Assembly: GCA_002293185.1 (NCBI GenBank)
Contig: DBCS01000002.1
Coordinates: 79,423-143,422, forward strand
DNA: 64,000 nucleotides
Source of the DNA: Flavobacteriales bacterium UBA952
GTDB taxonomy: Bacteria; Bacteroidota; Bacteroidia; Flavobacteriales_D; Crocinitomicaceae
Direction of reading: 5' to 3'
Positions 34,560 to 43,247 of this stretch are shown here, piece after piece. The number at the start of each line of letters is the position of its first letter. Positions within the stretch are counted from its first letter, which is position 1. A program made the translations under genes and the position numbers. The notes beneath the pieces were generated by a model. That model was not told where the DNA came from. It made no database searches and saw only the letters and a list, made by a program, of their open reading frames with translations.

Positions 34560-35577
34560 GCAGACACATATTGAAAGCTGGCTTGCAGCACGTAAGTCTC
34601 AACGCGCGGCGCGCAATGAAGCTGCCTTGCTGGAAGGTATTCAAAAAGGTTCGCGTTCAGCCCTCGGACAAGCAATCACACTCATCGAAAGCACGAAGTC
34701 TTCCGATCAAGCGCTTGCCCATCTCCTGCTCAGGGCTTTACCGCAAGCAACCCAATTGGCAAAGCGAATTGGCATTACTGGTGTTCCGGGCGTCGGGAAA
34801 AGCACATTTATTGAAAACTTTGGATTGCAATTAGTGGCTCAAGGTCATAAAGTTGCAGTTCTGGCCATTGACCCTTCTTCTTCACGCACAGGAGGAAGTA
34901 TACTCGGCGACAAAACCCGCATGGAACGCCTTTCTCAAGAACCCAATGTGTTCATCAGACCAAGTGCAGCAGGCCGTACGCTCGGGGGTGTTGCCAAAAA
35001 TACACGCCAAGCTATTGCACTTTGCGAGGCGGCAGGTTATGATATTATTCTTGTAGAAACCGTAGGGGTTGGGCAGTCAGAAACGCTTGTCCACGGCATG
35101 GTTGACTTCTTTTTACTCTTGATGCTCGCTGGGGCTGGTGATGAACTACAAGGGATTAAGCGCGGTATTATGGAACTTGCCGATACTATTGTGATCAATA
35201 AAGCCGATGGAGCCAATGAAGTTGCTGCCAAAGCCGCACGTTCTGAATATGCAGGTGCCATACATGTATTCAGTCAAAGGCCTGACGACTGGCAGCCGCG
35301 GGTACTGTGCGCATCTGGATTAAACGGAACAGGCCTCACAGAACTTTGGTCTCAGATAGAAGCCTTTTTTGTCCATATGCAGCTCAATGGTGCTTTGCAA
35401 CACAAACGTAAAGAACAAGAGTTATTGTTATTTGAACAGTTACTTCAGGATGTTTTACAACAACAGTTTTTTACAAATGCGGATAAAATAGCGCATTACA
35501 AGCGTCTCAAACAAGAATTGAGTCAAGGAAAGTTGCTTGCTTATGAAGCCCTATCGGTTTTGTTTGTGGAAGATTAA
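34549..35577 (+). CDS. meaB: Methylmalonyl-CoA mutase-associated GTPase MeaB, TTG start
   Basis: MeaB is a G3E-family GTPase that guards adenosylcobalamin loading of methylmalonyl-CoA mutase. The 342-residue product has Walker A GVPGVGKS (78-85), LAIDPSSSRTGGSILGDKTRM (the family hallmark region), VETVGVGQSE, and the NKADG base-recognition motif near 223. The C-terminal tail is helical. No ATG lies in frame before the core, so the TTG at 34549, 11 bases inside elbB, is the likely start. The mutase genes are not in the window. It is convergent with the CotH-type gene, the two sharing a TTAA as both stops. Confidence 0.93.
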   Translation: MKPEQTHIESWLAARKSQRAARNEAALLEGIQKGSRSALGQAITLIESTKSSDQALAHLLLRALPQATQLAKRIGITGVPGVGKSTFIENFGLQLVAQGHKVAVLAIDPSSSRTGGSILGDKTRMERLSQEPNVFIRPSAAGRTLGGVAKNTRQAIALCEAAGYDIILVETVGVGQSETLVHGMVDFFLLLMLAGAGDELQGIKRGIMELADTIVINKADGANEVAAKAARSEYAGAIHVFSQRPDDWQPRVLCASGLNGTGLTELWSQIEAFFVHMQLNGALQHKRKEQELLLFEQLLQDVLQQQFFTNADKIAHYKRLKQELSQGKLLAYEALSVLFVED

Positions 35578-38570
35578 TACTTTAAAATGCTCAGGTTTTC
35601 TAGCCTTTCCTCTCCTTTATAGATACTGATCCAGTAGATGCCCGCCTGCTGAGCAGTCAAATCTATGGTGGTCTCGTTGCTCTGTGAAACTTGCCCTTTA
35701 AGAATGCGTCTTCCTTGCAGGTCGTAAACCTCGAAATCACATGTTTTTGCAATTGTTTTGTTGTCGCTTATGATGGAGAACAAACCATTGCTTGGATTTG
35801 GTTGAACACTAAAATGAATATCTGGCCCATCTGGCGCAAGGGGTGCAGCTTTAAAAACGGCAGTGAAGGCTTGCGTTTGCTGGGAAACGTTTACTACTAA
35901 ACTATCAGAAAGGGTGTCGGGAATATTGCTTGCGGGCAGCCAATGAGAAAAGACAAAGCCAGTTTTGGGTTTGGGTTGCAATTCTATTGGCACACCATCA
36001 AAGTAGGTGCCAGACCAAGGGTAGCTACTCGGTTGAATCGTATTTAAATGGATTTCTCCGCTCATTGGTGGCTCAATTGCTAATTGCACTTGAACTTTCT
36101 TTTCTAAATTGAATTGCAAGCGCAATTGATTGAAAACAAAAGTAGACCGACATTCAAGTTGTTGTTGAAAAGTTAAATGATCGGTTTCGAAATCAGCCAT
36201 TTGCCCCGCAATATTGTTGGGGTCTCCCCAGCGCGCAAATTGTTTTGGCATTTCGGGTAACATGGATTGGTAGAACGCATTTTCTGTTGTAATGAGCTGC
36301 TCACTGCGGTAGCTCGTATTCATTTGATCGGCAAAACGGTTGATGAAATAATTGCGATAGCTTAGATTTTGGATGCTTTGTTTCCAGATATTGATATACG
36401 GATTCGCTTCAGATTGCCCCATCATGTATGCGATGTGGTTTTCATTACAATTTGTCCAGCCGTTTGGTTGTAAAGATAGTTCGAGGTCGATGAGCGCAAA
36501 CCGCCAACGTTTCTGACTTGCGTCTGACCGATAAATTTTAATATTGTTTCCAGGCCAGTCTACATTGCCCATCCAGGATTCAGCAATGATATAGTCAGTG
36601 TAGTGCTTGAGGTCAAAATATTGATCGGCATCTTGCCAATAACTCGGTGAAATAGGGTCTAGCGCATTAAAGCTTACATAGTCAGTCCAGAAATGATCTA
36701 CATCGCCTTCAAGTGCTCTTAAAACGAGGTTGTACCAATAGCTCAAGGAGAGAATTTCGATGGAGTCACGCGTTGCTCCATCGTGCTGCTCAAAGTATTC
36801 AGCATTGAATTTTTCGCGCAGCTCATAAAGTCCAAAATAAGCACCATTGATGTACACACTAACCGGTCGGTAGCTCGAATAATAGTTGTTGCTCCCTTCG
36901 CTCATCATGCGCACCTGGCTGGCGTCTTTATAAGGCAACTTTAGGAATTGATTAGAACCATTTCTAAGATAGATGTCGCTATATAAATATCTGTTGGGTC
37001 TGTCTGGCAAGATAGGCAACTCAATGGGTTTATTACCGAAGGTGCCATGTGCAAAGCTGAGTCTAAAGGAGTGTTGTGGCTGTGAGCGGCTGCCACCCGC
37101 ACCGCCGTCCATACGAATTGCGGTTTTACTTTGGTGTATAACGGGATGAGTTTGGCCGGTATCGAGAACTACCGCATAGGCTGGTTTTACCCAGTCGGTC
37201 CACCAGTTGTCAAAAATACCGTTGGCACCATATAGATTTTGGTTGGGTGTGTTGACCAGAATAATTGGGGTCGTGTGTGATACATTGAATAAATACGTTT
37301 CAATGGCTTGTTCACTGGCTAGTATTGCTGTATTACCAATCGGAAAAATCTTTGCACGCAAAACTGTATTTGAAGAGATAGAAACCGGACCCGAATAAAT
37401 TGTTGAATTGAAAGTAGGGTCTGTACCGTTGATGGTATAAACGAGTTTACCCACGCTACTTGGCACTGGGGTAGAAATGCTGACATTTAAATTGGCGTTG
37501 TAAATGCCGCTAGACACCGATATTTGGGGGCTAGGAAGGGTATCTGAAAATATTTGATTGGCATTATTGCTTACTCCAGGGCTCGGGCTCATCCATTCAA
37601 TTTGATTCGAACCATTTGGAAAACGACCCAGAGAGATATCGGGCTGGGGGCTTTTAATTTCAAATTGGTCTATTAATTGATTACTTTGATTCCATAAATA
37701 TACCTGCTCTCCATTACCATCTAGTTTGAAATTTGTATGAAATTGCTGTCCTTGTAGCGGCATAAAATAAGGATCGAGGTCTATTTGAGTGGTGTGATTA
37801 AGTGCGATGTCAATATAGTCGTAAAATTCACCGTTGGTATTGGCAACCTGGAAGGAAAGCGAAGAGATAGGACCTGCAGTAAGGCCCGCAGCTGTTAGTT
37901 CACTTGCCTTAATTAAAATCTGATGGCGCGCACTCCAATACCAATTTCCATAGGGTGCCGGATAATCGGTGGCCCCGTTGGTGATTGTACCGCTGCCAAT
38001 AATTGCATTATTGAGTTTGATATTTGGTCTTTGGAAATAGGTTTGTCCGTTATTATTGCTGCAAGCTGCAGCAGAACCATCCACAAAGCTCGCTGCGCAG
38101 GAAGCAAATGGTGTAGAATGCTGATAAAACACGGAGTTTTCTGTGTAACCAGTGCTATTGTACGAGCAAATGTTGATAACGATATTCGAGATGCCGTCCC
38201 AGATAAAATTTTGAGCAAAAAGATGTGTATTCCAGCCTAGGGTTGGAATAAAATTGGCGGTATAATTGGCTGCAAAAAACGGCATACTTGCATAGCGGTC
38301 TTTGCCGCTGCAAAAAATGCGTAAAAATGATTGCGCTTCCAGAGTAACATTTGGTAATACCCATGCATCGTTTCCGTTCAAACGGTCAGCTAATTTCCAA
38401 TTTTCCAAAGAAATGCTACTCTGCCCATTATTGAATAGTTCAATCCAGTCTGGGGCATCGCCATTCTCGTCTAAATGGTTTGCGTTTTTATTGCAACCTT
38501 CGTTGAGCAGAACCTGTCCGAAGATAGTTGGGATGCATAAAAAAAGGAGGACTCCAAATAAAATTTTCAC
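35574..38570 (-). CDS. CotH kinase-like protein with lamin-tail domains and T9SS type-A sorting domain
   Basis: This is an exported protein of 998 residues with the signal peptide MKILFGVLLFLCIPTIFG. In order it shows: a lamin-tail domain (about 20-125, DWIELFNNGQSSISLENWKL); a second lamin-tail-like module (about 260-330); a chitobiase-C-like module (YTINGTDPTFNSTIYSGPVS, about 375); a CotH domain (about 500-700, with YINGAYFGLYELREKFN and LIDLELSLQPNG); and a type-A sorting domain at the end (VQPNPSNGLF...GIYWISI, from about 920). CotH is a spore-coat protein kinase fold in Bacillus; in Bacteroidota such proteins are secreted and uncharacterised. The gene is convergent with meaB, sharing TTAA. 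Confidence 0.92.
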   Translation of the reverse strand: MKILFGVLLFLCIPTIFGQVLLNEGCNKNANHLDENGDAPDWIELFNNGQSSISLENWKLADRLNGNDAWVLPNVTLEAQSFLRIFCSGKDRYASMPFFAANYTANFIPTLGWNTHLFAQNFIWDGISNIVINICSYNSTGYTENSVFYQHSTPFASCAASFVDGSAAACSNNNGQTYFQRPNIKLNNAIIGSGTITNGATDYPAPYGNWYWSARHQILIKASELTAAGLTAGPISSLSFQVANTNGEFYDYIDIALNHTTQIDLDPYFMPLQGQQFHTNFKLDGNGEQVYLWNQSNQLIDQFEIKSPQPDISLGRFPNGSNQIEWMSPSPGVSNNANQIFSDTLPSPQISVSSGIYNANLNVSISTPVPSSVGKLVYTINGTDPTFNSTIYSGPVSISSNTVLRAKIFPIGNTAILASEQAIETYLFNVSHTTPIILVNTPNQNLYGANGIFDNWWTDWVKPAYAVVLDTGQTHPVIHQSKTAIRMDGGAGGSRSQPQHSFRLSFAHGTFGNKPIELPILPDRPNRYLYSDIYLRNGSNQFLKLPYKDASQVRMMSEGSNNYYSSYRPVSVYINGAYFGLYELREKFNAEYFEQHDGATRDSIEILSLSYWYNLVLRALEGDVDHFWTDYVSFNALDPISPSYWQDADQYFDLKHYTDYIIAESWMGNVDWPGNNIKIYRSDASQKRWRFALIDLELSLQPNGWTNCNENHIAYMMGQSEANPYINIWKQSIQNLSYRNYFINRFADQMNTSYRSEQLITTENAFYQSMLPEMPKQFARWGDPNNIAGQMADFETDHLTFQQQLECRSTFVFNQLRLQFNLEKKVQVQLAIEPPMSGEIHLNTIQPSSYPWSGTYFDGVPIELQPKPKTGFVFSHWLPASNIPDTLSDSLVVNVSQQTQAFTAVFKAAPLAPDGPDIHFSVQPNPSNGLFSIISDNKTIAKTCDFEVYDLQGRRILKGQVSQSNETTIDLTAQQAGIYWISIYKGEERLENLSILKY

Positions 38571-38579
38571 GATACTAAA

Positions 38580-38616
38580 TTACAAAAAAAAAGACCCGGC
38601 ATTTAGCCGGGTCTTT
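38580..38616 (-). terminator. Rho-independent terminator of the SprB-repeat protein gene
   Basis: On the minus strand a perfect 11-pair stem AAAGACCCGGC / GCCGGGTCTTT with a 5-base loop (38590-38616) runs into eight or nine T residues. It lies 20 bases after the stop of the gene at 38636-42163 and just upstream of the CotH-type gene, so it separates the two transcripts. Confidence 0.9.
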
Positions 38617-38635
38617 GGGAATATTCAGAATTCAG

Positions 38636-41600
38636 TTATTGAATAATTTGAATAGACTTTCGCACAATAGCGCCTTCATTTTGGAGTTCCAAAATATAAC
38701 TGCCATTGGCAAGTTGTGTAGTCAATACTTGGTATTTACCTTCACCAATGGTGCTGAATGCTGCATTTACTTTTTGACCAAATTGGTTGTAAAGTGTAAT
38801 GCTCGTCAAAGCAGGGCCTGCAATAAAGAAATCACCATTGCTTGGATTAGGGAATACTTGTGCTGCATTGAGGTCTTGAATATCCAGACCAACAATCGAA
38901 TTCACAACGATTGAATCAGAATAGGTACAACCTAACGAATCCGTAATAGTTACCACATAAGTGCCACCGTCGATATTATTGAGATCTTGGGTAGTTGCGT
39001 TGTTGTCCCAGCTGTAGGTATAAGGGCCAGTTGCACCATTTACCGTGAGGTCAATTGCGCCATCTGTTCCGAAAACGGCAGGAGTTACAGCAGCACTTAC
39101 TGACCATGCAGCAGGCTCATTTACAGACGCTGAGGCAGCAGTACTGCATCCGTAGGCATCAGTAACTACAACAGAGTAGCTTCCTTCGCCAAGACCTGAA
39201 AGTACAGTGTTGCTGGCTGTAGAACCAGCCCAGTCATAGGTATAAGGGCCTGTACCGCCGGAAGCAACAACAGTAACACTTCCTGTATTGGTGCCATAAC
39301 AAAGCGGATTTGAAGTACTTGCTGTTGCAGAAAGATCTGTAACCGCCAATACTGTTGTAACGGTGTCTGTACATCCGAGGCCGTCTGTAACGATACAAGA
39401 ATAAGTACCTGGGCCTACAGAAGTAACATAGGTACCTGTATTGGAAGTGCCAACCCATTGGTAAGTATATGGAGTAACTCCACTTGTTGCGCTGATTTCA
39501 AGGTTGCCGGTCTGAGTGTTGTTACACAATACGGCTGTACCATTCATAGTTCCTGTTAGGTTAGATAACTCCACAACTGTATCATTGAATATAACAATAC
39601 AACCTGTTGCATCTGATACCGTAACTTGATAGGCACCGGCTGGAATATTAGTCAAACTTGCAGCACTACCAAGGTTATTTGCCCAAGTGTAAACATAAGG
39701 CGTAATCCCTTGAGAAGCATTCAAAACAATACTACCTGTTGATTGTCCACCACAAGTCACATCTTGCGTTGTAGCCGTAACTGTTAAGTTGGACTGGCTT
39801 GGCACGACCACATTAAAAGTAAACGGACAACCATTCACATCGGTTAGGGTAAGGCCATACTGACCTGCCGTCGCATTACTAATGGTTGGTGTGCTGTTGC
39901 CATTCGCCCACGCAAAGTTGATGGTGCCTGTGCCACCTGTAGTTGTCACTGTAGCAGATCCATTATTTGCACCACAAGCCGCGGCTGTTGTTGCAACAGT
40001 TTGGTTGTAGGCAACACAAGACTTAAATATAGGGTCCACTACAAAAGAGTAGTTTATTGAGGCAGGTGACTGCCAGTTACCTCCAGTAGATTGGTCCCAA
40101 CGGTAATATGTCATGCCGGGGCTAAAGTAGTCGTTAGAAGTTGCTAAGCGAATATTCCCATTGGTAGAAGCTGCTTGATAGACACCAAAGAAGTAGGTGC
40201 CCGGCGCTAAATTTAAGGTACCGCCAGAAACTGGGACTTTAACAGTTACTCCGTTTAGATTATCCGCTGCAGTGGTGGTATAGGTTAGCGTTGATGCGAT
40301 TGGCGTAAGGTCCGGAACCATTGCACCAGTAGTTGCGTTGAGCGTTGTTGCGTAGATATTTACGCTAGCCACATAACCAACGGGAGTACCGGCTCTTAAG
40401 ACAAACTGAACAGAGTCAAGAAAGTCATTTTGGGTAAGTGCATAATTATTACCAAAAACGATGTTATTGGCAACTGTAGTTGCATTTAAACCAAGAGAGC
40501 CTGTGACACCAACTGTTCTGGACATTTCACCAGTTGTTCGGGTAAATGTAGTTGTCTTTGTATTGTTTTGCGGGATTTGATCACCGGTGTTATTAAAAAC
40601 ATAATCGATGGTGTAGGCACCAAGAGCAGTCACGTTGAAATTAGCAACAGTAAAGGTATCGATTTGCCCAGCTGTAAGATCTTGCGCCGCACTAGTAGCT
40701 GTGTAAACAGTTGCATTTGAAGCATCTTTAACGGTTACTGTCATGGTTACACCAGTTACAGTTGCTGTACCCACATTTGCTGCACGTGCCCAAAACTGGA
40801 GGTCATTGCCACTCAAAGATTGACGCGTGTGAATTTTTGTGTTTTCACCTCCTGGGTTGCGGTTGTTAATAAATGCGATGTCACTCGTTGGATCTGTTCC
40901 AAACTTAGGTCGAATAATAAAAGCTGGGCTCACACCATAAGCTTCTACCGGATTCCAAGCACCGGCTGCACCTGTTCTCACTAAGTTTTTACCCGCTGTG
41001 AATAAACCAAGGTCTGCCCCTACAGGGAAACTAACAATTCCGGTTTTTTTAATGGCAATAAGGTATTCACCTGCAGTTACTGCAATTGGAGTCGGAAAAG
41101 TATGCAGCTTAAGGCCAGCGCCGTTTGCTGTAATGTTGGCAGATGTATAAAGTGGTGTGGTGGCAACCACACCGTTCGTTACCTGAAAAACCTGAACATT
41201 GTACACTTGGGTAGTGGAGGTGGATTGAAGGTAATAAGCGACACCCGTCATGTTGTCAGCACCATATACAGTGTGTACAACACCTTGCGTATACTCCAGT
41301 GTTGTAGACCAGTTGTAGGCTACTTGAAACGCATTGTTATCTCTTGCTGTGTAGTTGAAGTCTAGGGTTAGGTTTTGGGTAGTGATGTCATTGCTTGTCA
41401 CGCCATCGACTTCAGTTTGCGTCTTGATATACTTTACTAGATAAGATTTAGATGCCGTTAATACTGGAGCCCAAGTACCTGAAGTAAGGACTTGCTGCGC
41501 ACCTATGCCCAAAGAAACAGGCGTACTTACATAGGTTTGTACTGGTGTGGTGGTATTTGGAAGCTCATAAATTTCAGTAGTTAAAACTACATTTGTTAAG

Positions 41601-42163
41601 GTAGCGCCACTGAAGTTTTTTACAGTAGCCCCTAAAGGTATACCGTAACTCGCCTGAGAAATTGGAATTCTTGTGTTGCGGTTGGTTACAAAAGTGATGC
41701 CCGCATCGTTATTGGCAGGGAGGGCTGCAAAGGTAAAGCTCCAAGTAAAACCTGTTGCCTCCCAAACGTTATCCCATTCAAAATAGTAGGTTGTTCCTGC
41801 CATTAAAATAACGTTTTCTATTTTGGAAGCGTAGGGGCTGGTACCAGAAGAGATACAACCTGCAAAGTCATCGTTGTTGGCTACTGCTGTTAATGCCGTA
41901 CAAGTACCAGACCAAATCCAAAGACGGGTATCCGAACCACCACTGCAAGAGTTGATGTTCAGGATACCATTAGAGGTTGGGGTGTATGCATACCAGCCCG
42001 CAGCGGTTGCGGTAGTTTGCGATGGCGTTCCAATGAGCGTACTAGCCGTAAAAGTTCCTGGGGTTACAGGCGAGGCGGTGGCGCAAGTGAGCCCTTGGGC
42101 TTTTACCTGCCACCAAAACGAAAGCACAGTAAATGCCAAAAGTAGGTGTAGTATTTTTTTCAT
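38636..42163 (-). CDS. Large surface protein with SprB repeats and T9SS type-A sorting domain
   Basis: This exported protein of 1175 residues has a signal peptide (MKKILHLLLAFTVLSFWW...KAQ). A PPC-like sandwich domain follows (about 30-130, WYAYTPTSNGILNINSC...GSDTRLWIWSG), then long CARDB- or Ig-like regions. Five SprB-type repeats of about 75 residues occupy roughly 720-1085, each with Cys, GGTGPYTY-W and YxVxVTDxxGC. The C-terminal type-A sorting domain begins VFPNPSNGDFF and ends SIQIIQ. SprB repeats occur in the gliding adhesin SprB and many other flavobacterial surface proteins. A probable promoter (TTG 42216-42218, 17 bases, TAACTTGG) and a strong terminator make it a monocistronic unit. 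Confidence 0.92.
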   Translation of the reverse strand: MKKILHLLLAFTVLSFWWQVKAQGLTCATASPVTPGTFTASTLIGTPSQTTATAAGWYAYTPTSNGILNINSCSGGSDTRLWIWSGTCTALTAVANNDDFAGCISSGTSPYASKIENVILMAGTTYYFEWDNVWEATGFTWSFTFAALPANNDAGITFVTNRNTRIPISQASYGIPLGATVKNFSGATLTNVVLTTEIYELPNTTTPVQTYVSTPVSLGIGAQQVLTSGTWAPVLTASKSYLVKYIKTQTEVDGVTSNDITTQNLTLDFNYTARDNNAFQVAYNWSTTLEYTQGVVHTVYGADNMTGVAYYLQSTSTTQVYNVQVFQVTNGVVATTPLYTSANITANGAGLKLHTFPTPIAVTAGEYLIAIKKTGIVSFPVGADLGLFTAGKNLVRTGAAGAWNPVEAYGVSPAFIIRPKFGTDPTSDIAFINNRNPGGENTKIHTRQSLSGNDLQFWARAANVGTATVTGVTMTVTVKDASNATVYTATSAAQDLTAGQIDTFTVANFNVTALGAYTIDYVFNNTGDQIPQNNTKTTTFTRTTGEMSRTVGVTGSLGLNATTVANNIVFGNNYALTQNDFLDSVQFVLRAGTPVGYVASVNIYATTLNATTGAMVPDLTPIASTLTYTTTAADNLNGVTVKVPVSGGTLNLAPGTYFFGVYQAASTNGNIRLATSNDYFSPGMTYYRWDQSTGGNWQSPASINYSFVVDPIFKSCVAYNQTVATTAAACGANNGSATVTTTGGTGTINFAWANGNSTPTISNATAGQYGLTLTDVNGCPFTFNVVVPSQSNLTVTATTQDVTCGGQSTGSIVLNASQGITPYVYTWANNLGSAASLTNIPAGAYQVTVSDATGCIVIFNDTVVELSNLTGTMNGTAVLCNNTQTGNLEISATSGVTPYTYQWVGTSNTGTYVTSVGPGTYSCIVTDGLGCTDTVTTVLAVTDLSATASTSNPLCYGTNTGSVTVVASGGTGPYTYDWAGSTASNTVLSGLGEGSYSVVVTDAYGCSTAASASVNEPAAWSVSAAVTPAVFGTDGAIDLTVNGATGPYTYSWDNNATTQDLNNIDGGTYVVTITDSLGCTYSDSIVVNSIVGLDIQDLNAAQVFPNPSNGDFFIAGPALTSITLYNQFGQKVNAAFSTIGEGKYQVLTTQLANGSYILELQNEGAIVRKSIQIIQ
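38900..40010 (-). repeat. Five tandem SprB-type repeats within the surface protein
   Basis: The translated segment holds five diverged copies of a roughly 75-residue module. Each has a Cys near the start, a G-S-x-T/V strand, a G-(G/V)-T-x-P-Y-x-Y-x-W core, a G-x-Y-x-(V/L) strand and a closing TDxxGC. The copies differ enough at the DNA level that they are not simple repeats; boundaries are approximate. Confidence 0.75.
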
Positions 42164-42190
42164 AATAGTGGTTTAAGTGGTTAATTAGTG

Positions 42191-42218
42191 CCAAGTTAAC
42201 GAATTATTATGATTACAA
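42191..42218 (-). promoter_or_regulatory. Probable promoter of the SprB-repeat protein gene
   Basis: On the minus strand TTG (42218-42216), 17 bases and TAACTTGG (42198-42191) differ from TTG-N17-23-TAnnTTTG by one base. The box is 27 bases before ATG 42163. Confidence 0.4.
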
Positions 42219-42222
42219 CAAA

Positions 42223-42702
42223 TTAAAATTTTAGAAGAATTATTTTATTGCGAGACAACTTGATTTCACCTCTTGTTTCAAGTTGCTTGAGTAGCCTTTG
42301 ATAACTATCCAAAATAAATTGGCGCCAAGTTTTGTATTGGTCGAGCCAGCGCTCCATATATTCGGTCGGAAACATCAATAATAAGGAAGGCTCCATCGAA
42401 GTCGCTTTGATTTGTGAATCAATTTTTCGTGTGCAACATTGCAAAGACATCGCACAGGTATCACCTCCCTCCATGTAGTAGAGTAATAATTCGTCGCCAC
42501 TTTCATTTTCTCTCGAAATCTTGATAGAACCGTCGATTACAATCGGAATCATTTGTAAGTGGTCTCCGACATTGACAACAATTTCATCTGCTGCTGTTTC
42601 TCGAATTTTAGCTACCTGCGCCATTTCCTCCAAAAGAGTGCTTTCCAAAATATAGCCCAGATGAGCCTGAAGCATTTCGAGTTTATTTACTGATCTTAGC
42701 AT
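42223..42702 (-). CDS. Crp/Fnr-type cyclic-nucleotide-binding-domain protein lacking the helix-turn-helix
   Basis: From ATG 42702 the product is 159 residues; ATG 42675 is an alternative. Residues 10-135 form a cNMP-binding jelly roll of the Bacteroidota Crp type, with IVVNVGDHLQMIPIVIDGSIKI and LLYYMEGGDTCAMSLQCC. After the dimer-helix segment TWRQFILDSYQ the sequence goes directly to RLLKQLETRGEIKLSRNKI. In usual family members these two pieces are about 55-60 residues apart, with the helix-turn-helix between them. An in-frame internal deletion therefore appears to have removed most of the DNA-binding domain. It may now act as a sensor or dominant partner, or be decaying. It overlaps the DUF983 gene by 20 bases (if 42702 is the start). 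Confidence 0.8.
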   Translation of the reverse strand: MLRSVNKLEMLQAHLGYILESTLLEEMAQVAKIRETAADEIVVNVGDHLQMIPIVIDGSIKISRENESGDELLLYYMEGGDTCAMSLQCCTRKIDSQIKATSMEPSLLLMFPTEYMERWLDQYKTWRQFILDSYQRLLKQLETRGEIKLSRNKIILLKF

Positions 42703-43072
42703 CTGCGTCGTAAGGGATGAAAAAATGAGCCCAAATGATTTTGGAGAGGGCAAAAAGATAGGGTGAAAGTACAATTGTAAAAAAGACGACCAAGCCAATC
42801 TGACTCCAGGCACTCAGCCATGGAAACCAAAGGTTGCAAGATGTCCAGATGGTTACAAATAGGGCAACGCCAAGCGCATACGATACATACATGGCTCCGT
42901 AGTAAAAGCCGGGCTCTCTTTCATATTTTAAATGACAGACCGCACATTCTTCTTTTACGTCTCCTAAGTTTATGAGGTCATACGGGTGCGAGACTAAAAA
43001 TTGACCTTCATGGCAGTGCGGACATTTTATTTTGGCAATGCTATACATTTTTGTTCCTTTTCCAAATATCAT
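42683..43072 (-). CDS. DUF983 membrane protein with zinc-ribbon
   Basis: The 129-residue product begins MIFGKGTKMYSIAKIKCPHC, aligning well with the usual DUF983 opening, so ATG 43072 is preferred over ATG 43048. Two CxxC pairs (KCPHC and ECAVC, about 18-21 and 42-45) suggest a zinc ribbon. They are followed by EPGFYYGAMYVSYALGVA, the family signature, and two or three membrane helices (about 57-110). The function is unknown; DUF983 proteins are common in Bacteroidota and Alphaproteobacteria. A promoter box lies four bases before the ATG. The Crp-like gene overlaps its 3' end, so they are probably co-expressed. Confidence 0.88.
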   Translation of the reverse strand: MIFGKGTKMYSIAKIKCPHCHEGQFLVSHPYDLINLGDVKEECAVCHLKYEREPGFYYGAMYVSYALGVALFVTIWTSCNLWFPWLSAWSQIGLVVFFTIVLSPYLFALSKIIWAHFFIPYDADAKISK

Positions 43073-43076
43073 ATCT

Positions 43077-43084
43077 CAAAGTTA
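43077..43084 (-). promoter_or_regulatory. Promoter -7 box TAACTTTG for the DUF983 gene
   Basis: The minus-strand reading TAACTTTG matches TAnnTTTG exactly and ends four bases before ATG 43072, implying a leaderless mRNA. The nearest TTG (43099-43101) is 14 bases upstream, shorter than usual. The 14-base palindrome at 43107-43120 lies just beyond it. Confidence 0.55.
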
Positions 43085-43106
43085 CATAGTTCTTTATTCA
43101 AGCTCC

Positions 43107-43140
43107 GTAACTTAAGTTACTAATGTCAGCTAAACTGACA
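43107..43140. promoter_or_regulatory. Two inverted repeats in the DUF983/dnaK divergent region
   Basis: GTAACTTAAGTTAC (43107-43120) is a perfect 14-base palindrome. Four bases later TGTCAG (43124-43129), 5 bases and CTGACA (43135-43140) form a second perfect inverted repeat. They lie upstream of the DUF983 -7 box and 108-141 bases before the dnaK ATG. They look like operator sites; the regulator is unknown. There is no CIRCE element (TTAGCACTC-N9-GAGTGCTAA). Confidence 0.5.
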
Positions 43141-43247
43141 AAAAGACATTTGCCAACTTTAAATTTAGATCAAAATGTCATAAAATAGACTGCTTTATTG
43201 GATGGCACAATCCTTGACTCAAGCTCAATATCAAAAAATAATATAAA

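Noticed and set aside
38900..40010. Tandem repeats considered as a possible CRISPR or recombination cassette
   Set aside because: The repeats are diverged protein modules (SprB type), about 225 bases each, in frame; there are no identical direct repeats with unique spacers.
43073..43247. CIRCE or sigma-32 element upstream of dnaK
   Set aside because: No TTAGCACTC-N9-GAGTGCTAA and no clear heat-shock -35/-10 pair; only the two inverted repeats and AT-rich DNA are seen.
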